DNA of 12,673 nt from Intrasporangiaceae bacterium (GTDB lineage: Bacteria; Actinomycetota; Actinomycetes; Actinomycetales; Dermatophilaceae), in NCBI GenBank assembly GCA_012518475.1, contig JAAYSB010000145.1, positions 1 to 12,673 of the forward strand, written 5' to 3'. A program made the position numbers and the translations under genes. Below are positions 1 to 8,106 of this stretch, piece by piece. A model generated the notes under the pieces. The model ran no database searches and was not told where the DNA came from. It was given only the letters and a program-made list of their open reading frames with translations. Numbering within the stretch: the first letter of the stretch is position 1; each line of letters starts with the position of its first letter.

Positions 1-190
1 CCCACTCATCCAGCAGCTGAGCGACGACGGGTGCGGTGTCGTCGTCGTCTCCAGTGAGATCCCCGAGGTCCTCGGCCTGGCCGACCGCGTCCTGGTCGTC
101 GCGGACGGCACGGTGCTGCACGACGGTCCGAGCGCCGACCTCGACGAGCACCGCGTCCTCGACATCATCCTGAAGGGAGACGCTGCATGA
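1..190 (+). CDS. Sugar ABC transporter ATP-binding protein, C-terminal end (partial)
   Basis: The reading frame is open from position 2 to the TGA at 188-190 and gives 62 residues; the 5' part lies outside the window. The peptide contains VVVVSSEIPEVLGLADRVLVVADGTVLHDG, read here in two pieces. SSEIPEVLGLADRVLVV is the characteristic end of the second nucleotide-binding domain of the tandem RbsA/XylG/MglA sugar-importer ATPases, followed by a short tail ending LKGDAA. In this family the protein hydrolyses ATP on the cytoplasmic face to power uptake through the permease. The stop overlaps the permease ATG in an ATGA arrangement, so the two are translationally coupled. The Walker and signature motifs are not in view, so the tandem architecture is inferred from the permease type next to it. 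Confidence 0.88.
   Translation, partial: PLIQQLSDDGCGVVVVSSEIPEVLGLADRVLVVADGTVLHDGPSADLDEHRVLDIILKGDAA
174..179 (+). promoter_or_regulatory. Shine-Dalgarno site of the permease gene
   Basis: An AGGGAG sequence ends 7 nt before the ATG at 187. It lies inside the last codons of the ATPase gene and supports the overlapping start. Confidence 0.6.
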
Positions 191-1245
191 GCAGCGACAT
201 CACCGCGACGACCGCCGGCGAGCAGAGTCCGTCCGAGGCCGCCGACTCGACGCAGTCCGCCGCTCCCGCGAACCCGGTCGTGCGGTTCCTCAGCACCGGG
301 TTCGGCCGCAACCTCGGCCTCATCATCGCCCTCCTGCTGCTCTGCGTCGTCGGCTTCGCCACGGCCGGGGACCGCTTCGCCAGCGCCGACAACCTGCTGA
401 CGATCCTCCGGCTCGGGTCGGTCATCGGGGTCGTGAGCATCGGGATGACCTTCGTCATCAGCGGCGGCGGCATCGACCTGTCCGTCGGCGCCATCGTCGC
501 CCTCAGCTCGGTCTGGGCGACGACCCTGGCCACCCAGCAGATGGCCGCCGACCTCCACTGGGTCGTCATGGTCTTCACCGCGATCGCGGTCGGAGCCGGC
601 TGCGGCCTGATCAACGGACTCCTCGTCGCCTACGGCAGAGTCGCGCCCTTCATCGCCACACTCGCGATGCTCGCCTCTGCACGAGGCCTCGCCGAGATCA
701 TCGCCCAGCGCCGCACCCAGATCATCCGCGACCGGGACTTCATCACCTTCTTCGGCGGCAGCGCCTTCGGCATCCCGGTCCTCGTCATCATCTTCGTACT
801 CGTCGCCGTCACCGGCTGGGTCCTCCTCAACCGCACGACCTTCGGACGCCGCACTCTCGCCATCGGCGGCAACCCCGAGGCCGCACGTCTGGCCGGCATC
901 CGCGTGCAGCGGCAGACGGCGATGCTGTATGTCCTCCTCGGCGTCGCCTGCGGCATCGCGGCCGTCATGCTCATGGCCCGCACGACGACCGGCACCTCCA
1001 CGCACGGCATGTTGTACGAGCTCGACGCCATCGCGGCCGTCGTCATCGGCGGAACCCTCCTCAGCGGCGGTCGCGGCACGATCGTCGGCACCGTCCTCGG
1101 CGTCCTCATCTTCACGACCCTGACCAACGTGTTCACGCTCAACAACCTCGACACCTCAACCCAGGCCGTCGCCAAGGGCATCATCATCGTCGCCGCGGTG
1201 CTCCTCCAGCAGCGGGTGGCCGGACGACATCAGTCGAGCGGGTGA
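187..1245 (+). CDS. Sugar ABC transporter permease (RbsC/XylH/BPD_transp_2 type)
   Basis: This 352-residue integral membrane protein forms the translocation channel of a monosaccharide importer. A polar, Ser/Ala/Thr-rich cytoplasmic N-terminus of about 35 residues precedes the first membrane segment (about residues 42-58). Several further hydrophobic segments run to the C-terminus. The family hallmark GGGIDLSVG is at residues 93-101. The conserved C-terminal block IGGTLLSGGRGTIVGTVLG comes later, followed by the usual LNNLDTSTQAVAKGIII ending. Length is normal for the family (320-360). It is coupled to the upstream ATPase by a 4-bp overlap and followed by the binding-protein gene, the usual order ATPase-permease-binding protein. 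The sugar cannot be read from the sequence. Ribose, xylose, inositol and similar substrates all use this permease class. Confidence 0.93.
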   Translation: MSSDITATTAGEQSPSEAADSTQSAAPANPVVRFLSTGFGRNLGLIIALLLLCVVGFATAGDRFASADNLLTILRLGSVIGVVSIGMTFVISGGGIDLSVGAIVALSSVWATTLATQQMAADLHWVVMVFTAIAVGAGCGLINGLLVAYGRVAPFIATLAMLASARGLAEIIAQRRTQIIRDRDFITFFGGSAFGIPVLVIIFVLVAVTGWVLLNRTTFGRRTLAIGGNPEAARLAGIRVQRQTAMLYVLLGVACGIAAVMLMARTTTGTSTHGMLYELDAIAAVVIGGTLLSGGRGTIVGTVLGVLIFTTLTNVFTLNNLDTSTQAVAKGIIIVAAVLLQQRVAGRHQSSG

Positions 1246-1355
1246 TGCCGTGACCCGACGACCCAGCCCACCCGTCCCTCGACCGCTCGTCAGCACGACT
1301 CCTCGACCCCTCTGATCGACCACAGCCCGAACCGGCGCACCGCCTCGGAAGAACT

Positions 1356-1360
1356 GGAGA
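1356..1360 (+). promoter_or_regulatory. Shine-Dalgarno site of the binding-lipoprotein gene
   Basis: GGAGA ends 4 nt before the ATG at 1365, in a 119-bp gap (1246-1364) in which I see no other clear signal. The gap is long enough for an extra promoter or a processing site, but no convincing -10/-35 pair is visible. Confidence 0.5.
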
Positions 1361-1364
1361 ACCC

Positions 1365-2459
1365 ATGAAGAACACCCGCACCCGCTCAGCCCTCGTCGCC
1401 GCCTTCGCCGGCCTCGCACTCGTCGTCACCGGCTGCACGAGCAACGACCCGCAGACGACTGACACCGCGGCCGACGACACCGCGAACGACGCCGGCACCA
1501 GTGACAGCACGGCGGATGACGGCGGCGACGCAGCCGGCGCCGGCAGCGGCAACGACGAGGTCGGCGACACGGTCGTCATCGGCTTCAGCGGTCCGGCGGC
1601 CGACCACGGCTGGCTCGCCGCGATCAACTCCTCGGCCACCGGGGCCGCCGAACAGTACGAGGACATCGACCTGCGGGTCGCCGAGGGGACGAACGACCCC
1701 AGCCAGCAGATCGCTCTCGTCGAGACCTTCATCAACGACGGTGTCGACGCGATCGTCCTGCTGCCCACCGACGGCGCGGCACTGACCGAGGTCGCCATGC
1801 GGGCGATGCAGGCCGGTATCCCCGTCGTCAACGTCGACCGTGAGTTCAGCAGCGAGTTCGCTGCTCGCACAACGATCCTCGGCGACAACTACGGTATGGG
1901 CGTCTCCGCCGGCACCTACGCCTGCCAGCTCATCGAGGATGAGGGCATCAGCGACCCGGTCATCGCCGAGATCGCCGGGATCGACTCCCTCCCGCTCACG
2001 CAGGACAGGTCCCAGGGCTTCGAGGACGCGCTCGCTGAGTGCGACCAGACCGTCGACAACCGGGTCGCTGCGGAGTTCACCGTCGAGTCCGGGGAGCGTG
2101 TGACCTCGAACCTGCTCCAGGCGGCCCCGGAGATCGACATCATCTGGAACCACGACGACGACCAGGGTGTCGGGGTCATGGCCGCCCTCGACAACGCCGG
2201 CCGCGACGAGATGAAGCTGATCGGCGGCGCCGGCTCGGCCAACGCGATGCGCTGGATCCAGGAGGGCCGCATGGAGGCGACCGTCCTCTACCCGCCGACC
2301 CAGGCCGCCGACGGCATCAAGCTCGCCCGTCTGCTCGCCCAGGGCAAGGGCATGAGCGACCTCGTCCAGGTCGAGGTGCCCCGCCGGATCGTCCTCAACG
2401 CCCCGGTGGTCAACGCGGACAACGTCGAGGAGTACATGGACCTCGGCTTCGAGTCCTGA
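1365..2459 (+). CDS. Sugar-binding lipoprotein of the ABC transporter (periplasmic-binding-protein type 1 fold)
   Basis: This 364-residue lipoprotein captures sugar outside the membrane and delivers it to the permease. The signal peptide has a basic start (KNTRTR), a hydrophobic core and a lipobox ending in VTGC, so Cys24 should be lipidated. Residues 25 to about 66 are a low-complexity Asp/Thr/Ala/Gly linker that probably tethers the domain to the membrane. The binding domain then begins (TVVIGFSGPAADHGWLAAI) and keeps family signatures: GTNDPSQQIALVETFI, DAIVLLPTD, AGIPVVNVDREF and WNHDDDQGVGVMAALDNAG. It matches the ribose/xylose-binding group (Peripla_BP_4). An unusually strong inverted repeat follows the stop codon and may protect or terminate this message. 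Confidence 0.92.
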   Translation: MKNTRTRSALVAAFAGLALVVTGCTSNDPQTTDTAADDTANDAGTSDSTADDGGDAAGAGSGNDEVGDTVVIGFSGPAADHGWLAAINSSATGAAEQYEDIDLRVAEGTNDPSQQIALVETFINDGVDAIVLLPTDGAALTEVAMRAMQAGIPVVNVDREFSSEFAARTTILGDNYGMGVSAGTYACQLIEDEGISDPVIAEIAGIDSLPLTQDRSQGFEDALAECDQTVDNRVAAEFTVESGERVTSNLLQAAPEIDIIWNHDDDQGVGVMAALDNAGRDEMKLIGGAGSANAMRWIQEGRMEATVLYPPTQAADGIKLARLLAQGKGMSDLVQVEVPRRIVLNAPVVNADNVEEYMDLGFES

Positions 2460-2465
2460 TCCCAA

Positions 2466-2524
2466 CCGATCCGGTATGCGGTGGTGACGTGACTGCGCAC
2501 CGTCACCACCGCATACCGCATCGG
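2466..2524 (+). repeat. Long inverted repeat / hairpin between binding protein and dehydrogenase
   Basis: Arms 2472-2489 and 2501-2518 are perfectly complementary over 18 bp around an 11-nt loop. One C/C mismatch (2471/2519) is followed by five more pairs (2466-2470 with 2520-2524). Each arm contains GGTATGCG. It starts 7 nt after the lipoprotein stop, and no T-tract follows. The position after a highly expressed binding-protein gene but inside an operon fits an mRNA-stabilising or partial-termination hairpin. That role is inference. The same octamer builds a second inverted repeat at 7550-7587. Confidence 0.85.
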
Positions 2525-2556
2525 CTCTCAGCCAGGTTCCCGCCCCGACCCGTCCT

Positions 2557-2564
2557 AGGAAGGG
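2557..2564 (+). promoter_or_regulatory. Shine-Dalgarno site deciding the dehydrogenase start
   Basis: AGGAAGGG ends 6 nt before the ATG at 2571 and directly abuts the other in-frame ATG at 2565. It therefore favours 2571 as the start. Confidence 0.6.
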
Positions 2565-2570
2565 ATGGTC

Positions 2571-3791
2571 ATGACTCGCATCGATCTCACCCCCGGCGAG
2601 GCTGACGACGCGTCGACCCTCGGCGTCGGCATGATCGGCTACTCGTTCATGGGTCGCGCGCACAGCAACGGCTGGCGCAACGCACGGTCGTTCTTCACTC
2701 CGCCGGCGCTGCCGCGGCTCACCGTCCTGGCCGGCCGCAACGCCGAGGCCGCGACGCAGACCGCCCGCCAGTTCGGCTGGCAGTCGGTCGAGACCGACTG
2801 GCGCGCCGTCCTCGAACGCGAGGACGTCGACATCGTCGACATCTGCACGCCCGGGGACTCCCACGTCGAGATCGCCGTGGCTGCGCTTGAAGCAGGGAAG
2901 CACGTCCTCTGCGAGAAGCCGCTCGCGAACTCCGTCGAGGAGGCCGAGCGGATGGTCGCAGCCGCCGAGCAGGCAGAGGCCAAGGGGATCCGCTCGATGG
3001 TGGGCTTCACCTATCGGCGGGTTCCGGCCATCGCCTTCGCCAAGTCCCTCGTCGAGGACGGCCGGGTCGGGGAGATCCGGCACGTGCGCGCCCAGTACCT
3101 GCAGGACTGGCTCGTCGACGCGAGCTCGCCGCTGTCGTGGCGCCTGCAGAAGGAGCGGGCCGGCTCCGGAGCGCTCGGTGACATCGGGGCGCACATCATC
3201 GATCTCGTCCAGTTCATCACCGGTGAGCAGCTCACCGGAGTCAGCGCCCTGACCGAGACCTTCGTCAGGCAGCGGCCCGTCGGGGACGTCGCGGACGGAC
3301 TGCGGGCCTCGGGCGCCGGCTCTGCCGAGATGGGCGACGTCACGGTCGATGACGCGGCCGTCTTTCTCTCTCGGCTGACCGGCGGGGCGCTCGCGACCTT
3401 CGAGGCGACCCGGTTCGCGACCGGCCGCAAGAACGCGATCCGCCTGGAGATCAACGGCTCCGAGGGCAGCCTCGCGTTCGACTTCGAGGACATGAACGTC
3501 CTCCAGGTGCACTCCGGCTCCGGTCCCGAGGCCGGATTCACCCGGGTCGTGGTGACAGAGCCGGAGCACCCCTACGTCGCCGGGTGGTGGCCCGCCGGCC
3601 ACATGCTCGGTTATGAGCACGGCTTCACCCACCAGGCGGTCGACTTCCTCACCGATGTCGCGCAGGGCCGCTCACCCCACCCGAGCTTCCGAGACGGCCT
3701 CGTGGTCCAGCGGGTGCTCGAGGCCGTCGAACGCAGCGCGGCCGCCGAGTCCGTATGGACGCCCGTTGCGACGAACGACCCGACACACTGA
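2571..3791 (+). CDS. Gfo/Idh/MocA-family NAD(P)-dependent oxidoreductase
   Basis: This cytosolic dehydrogenase is of the glucose-fructose oxidoreductase/inositol dehydrogenase/MocA family, about 406 residues. An N-terminal Rossmann fold begins with VGMIGYSFMGRAH. The family EKP motif (CEKPLAN) has Glu115-Lys116-Pro117, with the lysine expected to act in catalysis. The C-terminal alpha/beta domain carries GDIGAHIID (Asp204, His208), the usual substrate and proton-relay motif. I chose the ATG at 2571 because the AGGAAGGG at 2557-2564 then lies 6 nt upstream; the ATG at 2565 is too close to it. The gene sits between the sugar-binding lipoprotein and a TIM-barrel isomerase, so it probably oxidises the imported sugar or polyol. 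Myo-inositol and related cyclitols or keto-sugars are possible. The substrate is not determinable here. Confidence 0.9.
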   Translation: MTRIDLTPGEADDASTLGVGMIGYSFMGRAHSNGWRNARSFFTPPALPRLTVLAGRNAEAATQTARQFGWQSVETDWRAVLEREDVDIVDICTPGDSHVEIAVAALEAGKHVLCEKPLANSVEEAERMVAAAEQAEAKGIRSMVGFTYRRVPAIAFAKSLVEDGRVGEIRHVRAQYLQDWLVDASSPLSWRLQKERAGSGALGDIGAHIIDLVQFITGEQLTGVSALTETFVRQRPVGDVADGLRASGAGSAEMGDVTVDDAAVFLSRLTGGALATFEATRFATGRKNAIRLEINGSEGSLAFDFEDMNVLQVHSGSGPEAGFTRVVVTEPEHPYVAGWWPAGHMLGYEHGFTHQAVDFLTDVAQGRSPHPSFRDGLVVQRVLEAVERSAAAESVWTPVATNDPTH

Positions 3792-3816
3792 CCACGACTG
3801 CGTCTGAACCGATCTC

Positions 3817-3822
3817 AGGAGG
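3817..3822 (+). promoter_or_regulatory. Strong Shine-Dalgarno site of the isomerase gene
   Basis: A full AGGAGG lies 5 nt before the ATG at 3828, the best ribosome-binding site in the window. It predicts efficient translation of the isomerase. Confidence 0.75.
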
Positions 3823-3827
3823 ATCAC

Positions 3828-4838
3828 ATGGCTCGTCCGATCACGTTGTTCACCGGCCAGTGGGCTGATCTGCCGTTCGAGGAGGTGTGTCGGCTGGCCT
3901 CCGGCTGGGGCTATGACGGGGTCGAGATCGCCTGCTGGGGTGACCATTTCGATCCGTGGGCTGCGGTCGAGGACGAGGACTATGTGCCCGCGAAGAAGGC
4001 GGTGCTGGAGAAGCACGGTCTGCAGGTGTTCGCGATCAGCAACCACCTCAAGGGCCAGGCGGTCTGCGACGACCCGATCGATGCCCGGCACCGGGACATC
4101 CTCCCGGACCGGATCTGGGGCGACGGGGCCGCTGAGGGGGTGCGGCAGCGGGCTGCCGAGGAGATGAAGATGACCGCCCGCGCTGCGCGCAGGCTCGGGG
4201 TGGACGTCGTCGTCGGGTTCACCGGGTCCTCGATCTGGAAGTACGTGGCGATGTTCCCGCCGGCGTCCCAGGACCTGGTCGATGCCGGGTACGAGGACTT
4301 CGCGAACCGGTGGAACCCGATCCTCGACGTGTTCGACTCCGAGGGGGTGCGGTTCGCGCACGAGGTGCACCCGTCGGAGATCGCGTACGACTACTGGACC
4401 ACGGAGCGCACGATGGAGGCGATCGGGCACCGCGAGGCGTTCGGCCTGAACTGGGACCCGTCGCACTTCGTGTGGCAGGACCTGGACCCGGTGGGGTTCT
4501 TGTGGGACTTCAAGGACCGGATCTATCACGTGGACTGCAAGGACGCCAAGAAGCTCGTCGGCAACGGCCGTAACGGCATCCTCGGCTCGCACCTGCCGTG
4601 GGCCGACCCGCGCCGCGGGTGGGACTTCGTCTCCACCGGCCACGGGGACGTCCCCTGGGAGCAGTGCTTCCGGATGCTCAACACCATCGGCTACGACGGC
4701 CCGATCTCGATCGAGTGGGAGGACGCCGGGATGGACCGCCTCATCGGAGCACCCGAGGCCCTCGAGTTCGTCCGCAAGCACGCCTTCGACGCACCCGACG
4801 CCGCCTTCGACGCCGCCTTCAGCACCTCCCGCGACTGA
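3828..4838 (+). CDS. Sugar phosphate isomerase/epimerase (xylose-isomerase-like TIM barrel)
   Basis: This 336-residue cytosolic enzyme is of the AP-endonuclease-2/xylose-isomerase-like TIM-barrel superfamily, whose members isomerise or epimerise sugars with a divalent metal. The likely metal and substrate ligands are in the expected order: Glu179 (HEVHPSE), Asp210 and His213 (NWDPSH), His234 (YHVDCKD) and Glu296 (SIEWED). It follows the dehydrogenase with a 36-bp gap and a perfect ribosome-binding site, so it is probably the last gene of the transport/catabolism operon. A Gfo/Idh/MocA dehydrogenase next to such an isomerase is a common pairing in sugar and inositol breakdown. The first two thirds of the gene use G-ending codons (GTG, CTG, CCG, GGG) more than the C-ending neighbours do; the last third returns to C-ending codons. 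Exact substrate unknown. Confidence 0.9.
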   Translation: MARPITLFTGQWADLPFEEVCRLASGWGYDGVEIACWGDHFDPWAAVEDEDYVPAKKAVLEKHGLQVFAISNHLKGQAVCDDPIDARHRDILPDRIWGDGAAEGVRQRAAEEMKMTARAARRLGVDVVVGFTGSSIWKYVAMFPPASQDLVDAGYEDFANRWNPILDVFDSEGVRFAHEVHPSEIAYDYWTTERTMEAIGHREAFGLNWDPSHFVWQDLDPVGFLWDFKDRIYHVDCKDAKKLVGNGRNGILGSHLPWADPRRGWDFVSTGHGDVPWEQCFRMLNTIGYDGPISIEWEDAGMDRLIGAPEALEFVRKHAFDAPDAAFDAAFSTSRD

Positions 4839-4884
4839 CGGCGCGCGACGCGGTCGCTACTCCAACAGAACTCCCAGAGACACC

Positions 4885-4978
4885 CTGGCTCTGCCCACTC
4901 CCACCCCGCAGGACCGCTTCTCGTTCGGACTGTGGACGGTCTGGCTGGACCGCCCGAGACCAGTTCGGCGGTGCGCGC
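4885..4978 (+). pseudogene. xylA: Remnant of xylose isomerase gene, 5' end only, frameshifted
   Basis: From 4885 the plus strand reads LALPTPTPQDRFSFGLWTV. After one extra base (T4942) it continues as GWTARDQFGGAR. Joined, FSFGLWTV-GWTARDQFGGAR matches the N-terminus of actinobacterial xylose isomerase (pattern FxFGLWTVGWxxRDxFGxATR). The normal ~390-residue enzyme is cut to about 30 codons; the rest is absent. The position expected for the start codon reads CTG at 4885, so even initiation seems lost. The fragment ends where a xylB fragment begins on the opposite strand. Family assignment rests on my recognition of the motif, not on a search. Confidence 0.78.
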
Positions 4979-5080
4979 CACATACCTCTCCTCGTTCTCG
5001 CGAAGCCAGGCGAGCTTGGTGACCGTGTAGGAGGCGACGGGAACCGAACCCGAACGCTCGACCCAGGCCCGGGTGCCGAC
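4976..5080 (-). pseudogene. xylB: Remnant of xylulokinase gene, internal fragment
   Basis: Read on the minus strand from 5080, the frame gives GTRAWVERSGSVPVASYTVT and then KLAWLRENEERYVAR. This matches the segment of FGGY-family xylulokinase near residues 110-150 (pattern AWxxAxGSVPVASxTVTKLxWLxxxEPexAARV). Neither the N-terminal ATP-binding part nor the CLPHDWLTWRL block that should follow is present. The 5' side of the fragment stops at the outer edge of the 70-bp palindrome. The 3' side meets the xylA fragment around 4976-4984. No stop codon or frameshift lies within the ~35 codons, so the loss may be fairly recent. Confidence 0.75.
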
Positions 5081-5149
5081 GACCGAACAGGTCTTTCCGC
5101 AGGATCAGGCGTTATAACGCCTCACTCTGCGGACAGACCTGTTCAGTCG
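5080..5149. repeat. 70-bp nested imperfect palindrome between convergent genes
   Basis: The symmetry centre lies between 5114 and 5115, and 30 of 35 base pairs match. The core is a perfect 16-bp palindrome at 5107-5122 (AGGCGTTATAACGCCT). A 4-nt near-unpaired step follows, then TCCGCAG/CTGCGGA, one mismatch, GAACAGGTCT/AGACCTGTTC, one mismatch, and CGAC/GTCG. It starts 16 nt beyond the UvrA-like stop codon and could act as that gene's terminator. However, no T-tract follows in either direction and the symmetry exceeds what a terminator needs. Alternatives are a dimeric-protein operator, a small palindromic element, or the scar of the rearrangement that destroyed xylAB. Confidence 0.85.
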
Positions 5150-5165
5150 GGTGGCGGAGGCGTGG

Positions 5166-7511
<2,346 letters not shown>

Positions 7512-7549
7512 AGGCACGATCTTCGCACCGACTCCGGCAACGGGCGAAG

Positions 7550-7587
7550 AGGTATGCGTCGCGGACCTGGGTGAGGGACGCATACCT
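7550..7587. repeat. Inverted repeat with GGTATGCG arms in a divergent promoter region
   Basis: Arms 7550-7560 and 7577-7587 are perfectly complementary over 11 bp (AGGTATGCGTC / GACGCATACCT) with a 16-nt spacer. It lies in the 130-bp gap between the UvrA-like gene (minus) and the PH-domain gene (plus). It is therefore well placed to be an operator for either gene, or a hairpin in the UvrA-like leader. The octamer is shared with the hairpin at 2466-2524. Confidence 0.8.
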
Positions 7588-7629
7588 GATCTTCCGTCTC
7601 GCACGGCCAGAGCCGTCGGCCCGCGGGAG

Positions 7630-7635
7630 TAGGTT
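7630..7635 (+). promoter_or_regulatory. Putative -10 box for a leaderless transcript of the PH-domain gene
   Basis: TAGGTT fits the actinobacterial TANNNT -10 pattern and is exactly 6 nt before the GTG start at 7642. Transcription would then begin at or next to the start codon. No well-placed Shine-Dalgarno competes: the nearest GGGAG ends 12 nt upstream. No clear -35 is visible. Confidence 0.45.
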
Positions 7636-7641
7636 GGCCGA

Positions 7642-8016
7642 GTGATCGATTTTCAGAACGCCAGCTATGTCAAGCTCAGCCAGGAGCCCATCGACCGGAT
7701 GCCTCAGGACATCCACCCGCTGCTGGTGCAGGGCGAGCAGCCCTATGTGTACTACCGGGGCATGCGGGACTACATCGTCTTCACGAACAAGCGCATCATC
7801 GCGGTCAACGTCCAGGGCATCACCGGGAAGAAGAAGGACTTCACATCACTGCCCTTCTCCAAGGTCGTCTCGTTCTCCGTCGAGACGTCCGGGACCTTCG
7901 ATATGGACGCTGAGCTGGATCTGTGGTTCTCCGGTCTCGGCAAGGTCCGGTTCGAGTTCTCCGGACGCACCGACGTGGCGTACCTGAACAAGCTCGTCGC
8001 GAGCTACGTGCTCTGA
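7642..8016 (+). CDS. Small bacterial PH-domain protein
   Basis: This protein of 124 residues starts with GTG. The whole chain fits a bacterial pleckstrin-homology-like domain (bPH_1/DUF1696 type). The segment PYVYYRGMRDYIVFTNKRIIAVNVQGITGKKKDFTSLPFSKVVSFSVET has the family pattern of a beta-strand protein with TNKRii, a K-K-x-x-ϕ-x-S-ϕ-P loop and a following FSVET strand. The last ~20 residues form the terminal helix. There is no signal peptide or membrane segment, so it is probably cytosolic. Members are widespread single-copy proteins of unknown partner, and no ligand can be inferred. It stands alone, divergent from the UvrA-like gene and convergent with the acidic-protein gene. Fold assignment is from motif recognition. 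Confidence 0.83.
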   Translation: MIDFQNASYVKLSQEPIDRMPQDIHPLLVQGEQPYVYYRGMRDYIVFTNKRIIAVNVQGITGKKKDFTSLPFSKVVSFSVETSGTFDMDAELDLWFSGLGKVRFEFSGRTDVAYLNKLVASYVL

Positions 8017-8029
8017 GCCTGCGGGTCAG

Positions 8030-8084
8030 CCCCCCAACGGGGGTGGAGGTGCCTCCCGCCGGCTATCCGACGTGAGACACCTCC
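8030..8084. terminator. Bidirectional terminator region between convergent genes
   Basis: Two adjacent hairpins fill the 90-bp gap. The first pairs 8030-8034 (CCCCC) with 8039-8043 (GGGGG) across a 4-nt loop. The second pairs 8045-8055 with 8074-8084 (10 of 11 bp matched, 18-nt loop). Neither is followed by a T-run, which is common in high-GC actinobacteria. The convergent position makes termination the simplest role. Confidence 0.6.
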
Positions 8085-8098
8085 ATAGATGCCGATGC

Positions 8099-8106
8099 GG
8101 TATGCG
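8099..8106 (+). repeat. Single GGTATGCG octamer abutting a stop codon
   Basis: One copy of the octamer lies immediately beyond the stop codon of the acidic-protein gene. No complementary copy is nearby. It is listed because the same octamer forms both larger inverted repeats in the window. Confidence 0.5.

Noticed and set aside
1386..3632. 748-codon open frame on the minus strand
   Set aside because: It runs antisense to the binding lipoprotein and dehydrogenase, has no recognisable motif, and is the usual shadow frame of C-ending codons in high-GC DNA.
3672..4781. 369-codon open frame on the minus strand
   Set aside because: Antisense to the well-supported TIM-barrel isomerase; no family features.
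4955..4978. Continuation of the xylB reading beyond the junction (TAELV)
   Set aside because: These bases are better explained by the xylA reading on the other strand; the conserved xylB continuation is absent, so I ended the fragment near 4976.
5041..5060. Sequence resembling a tRNA T-arm on the minus strand (GGTTCGGTTCC)
   Set aside because: No acceptor, anticodon or D-arm pairing around it; the bases are explained by the xylB remnant.
7512..7604. Upstream starts (7604 or 7583) for the UvrA-like protein
   Set aside because: The extra residues are Ser/Pro/Arg-rich, unlike the family, and are encoded across the 7550-7587 inverted repeat. The conserved region starts just after the ATG at 7511, although its ribosome-binding site is weak.
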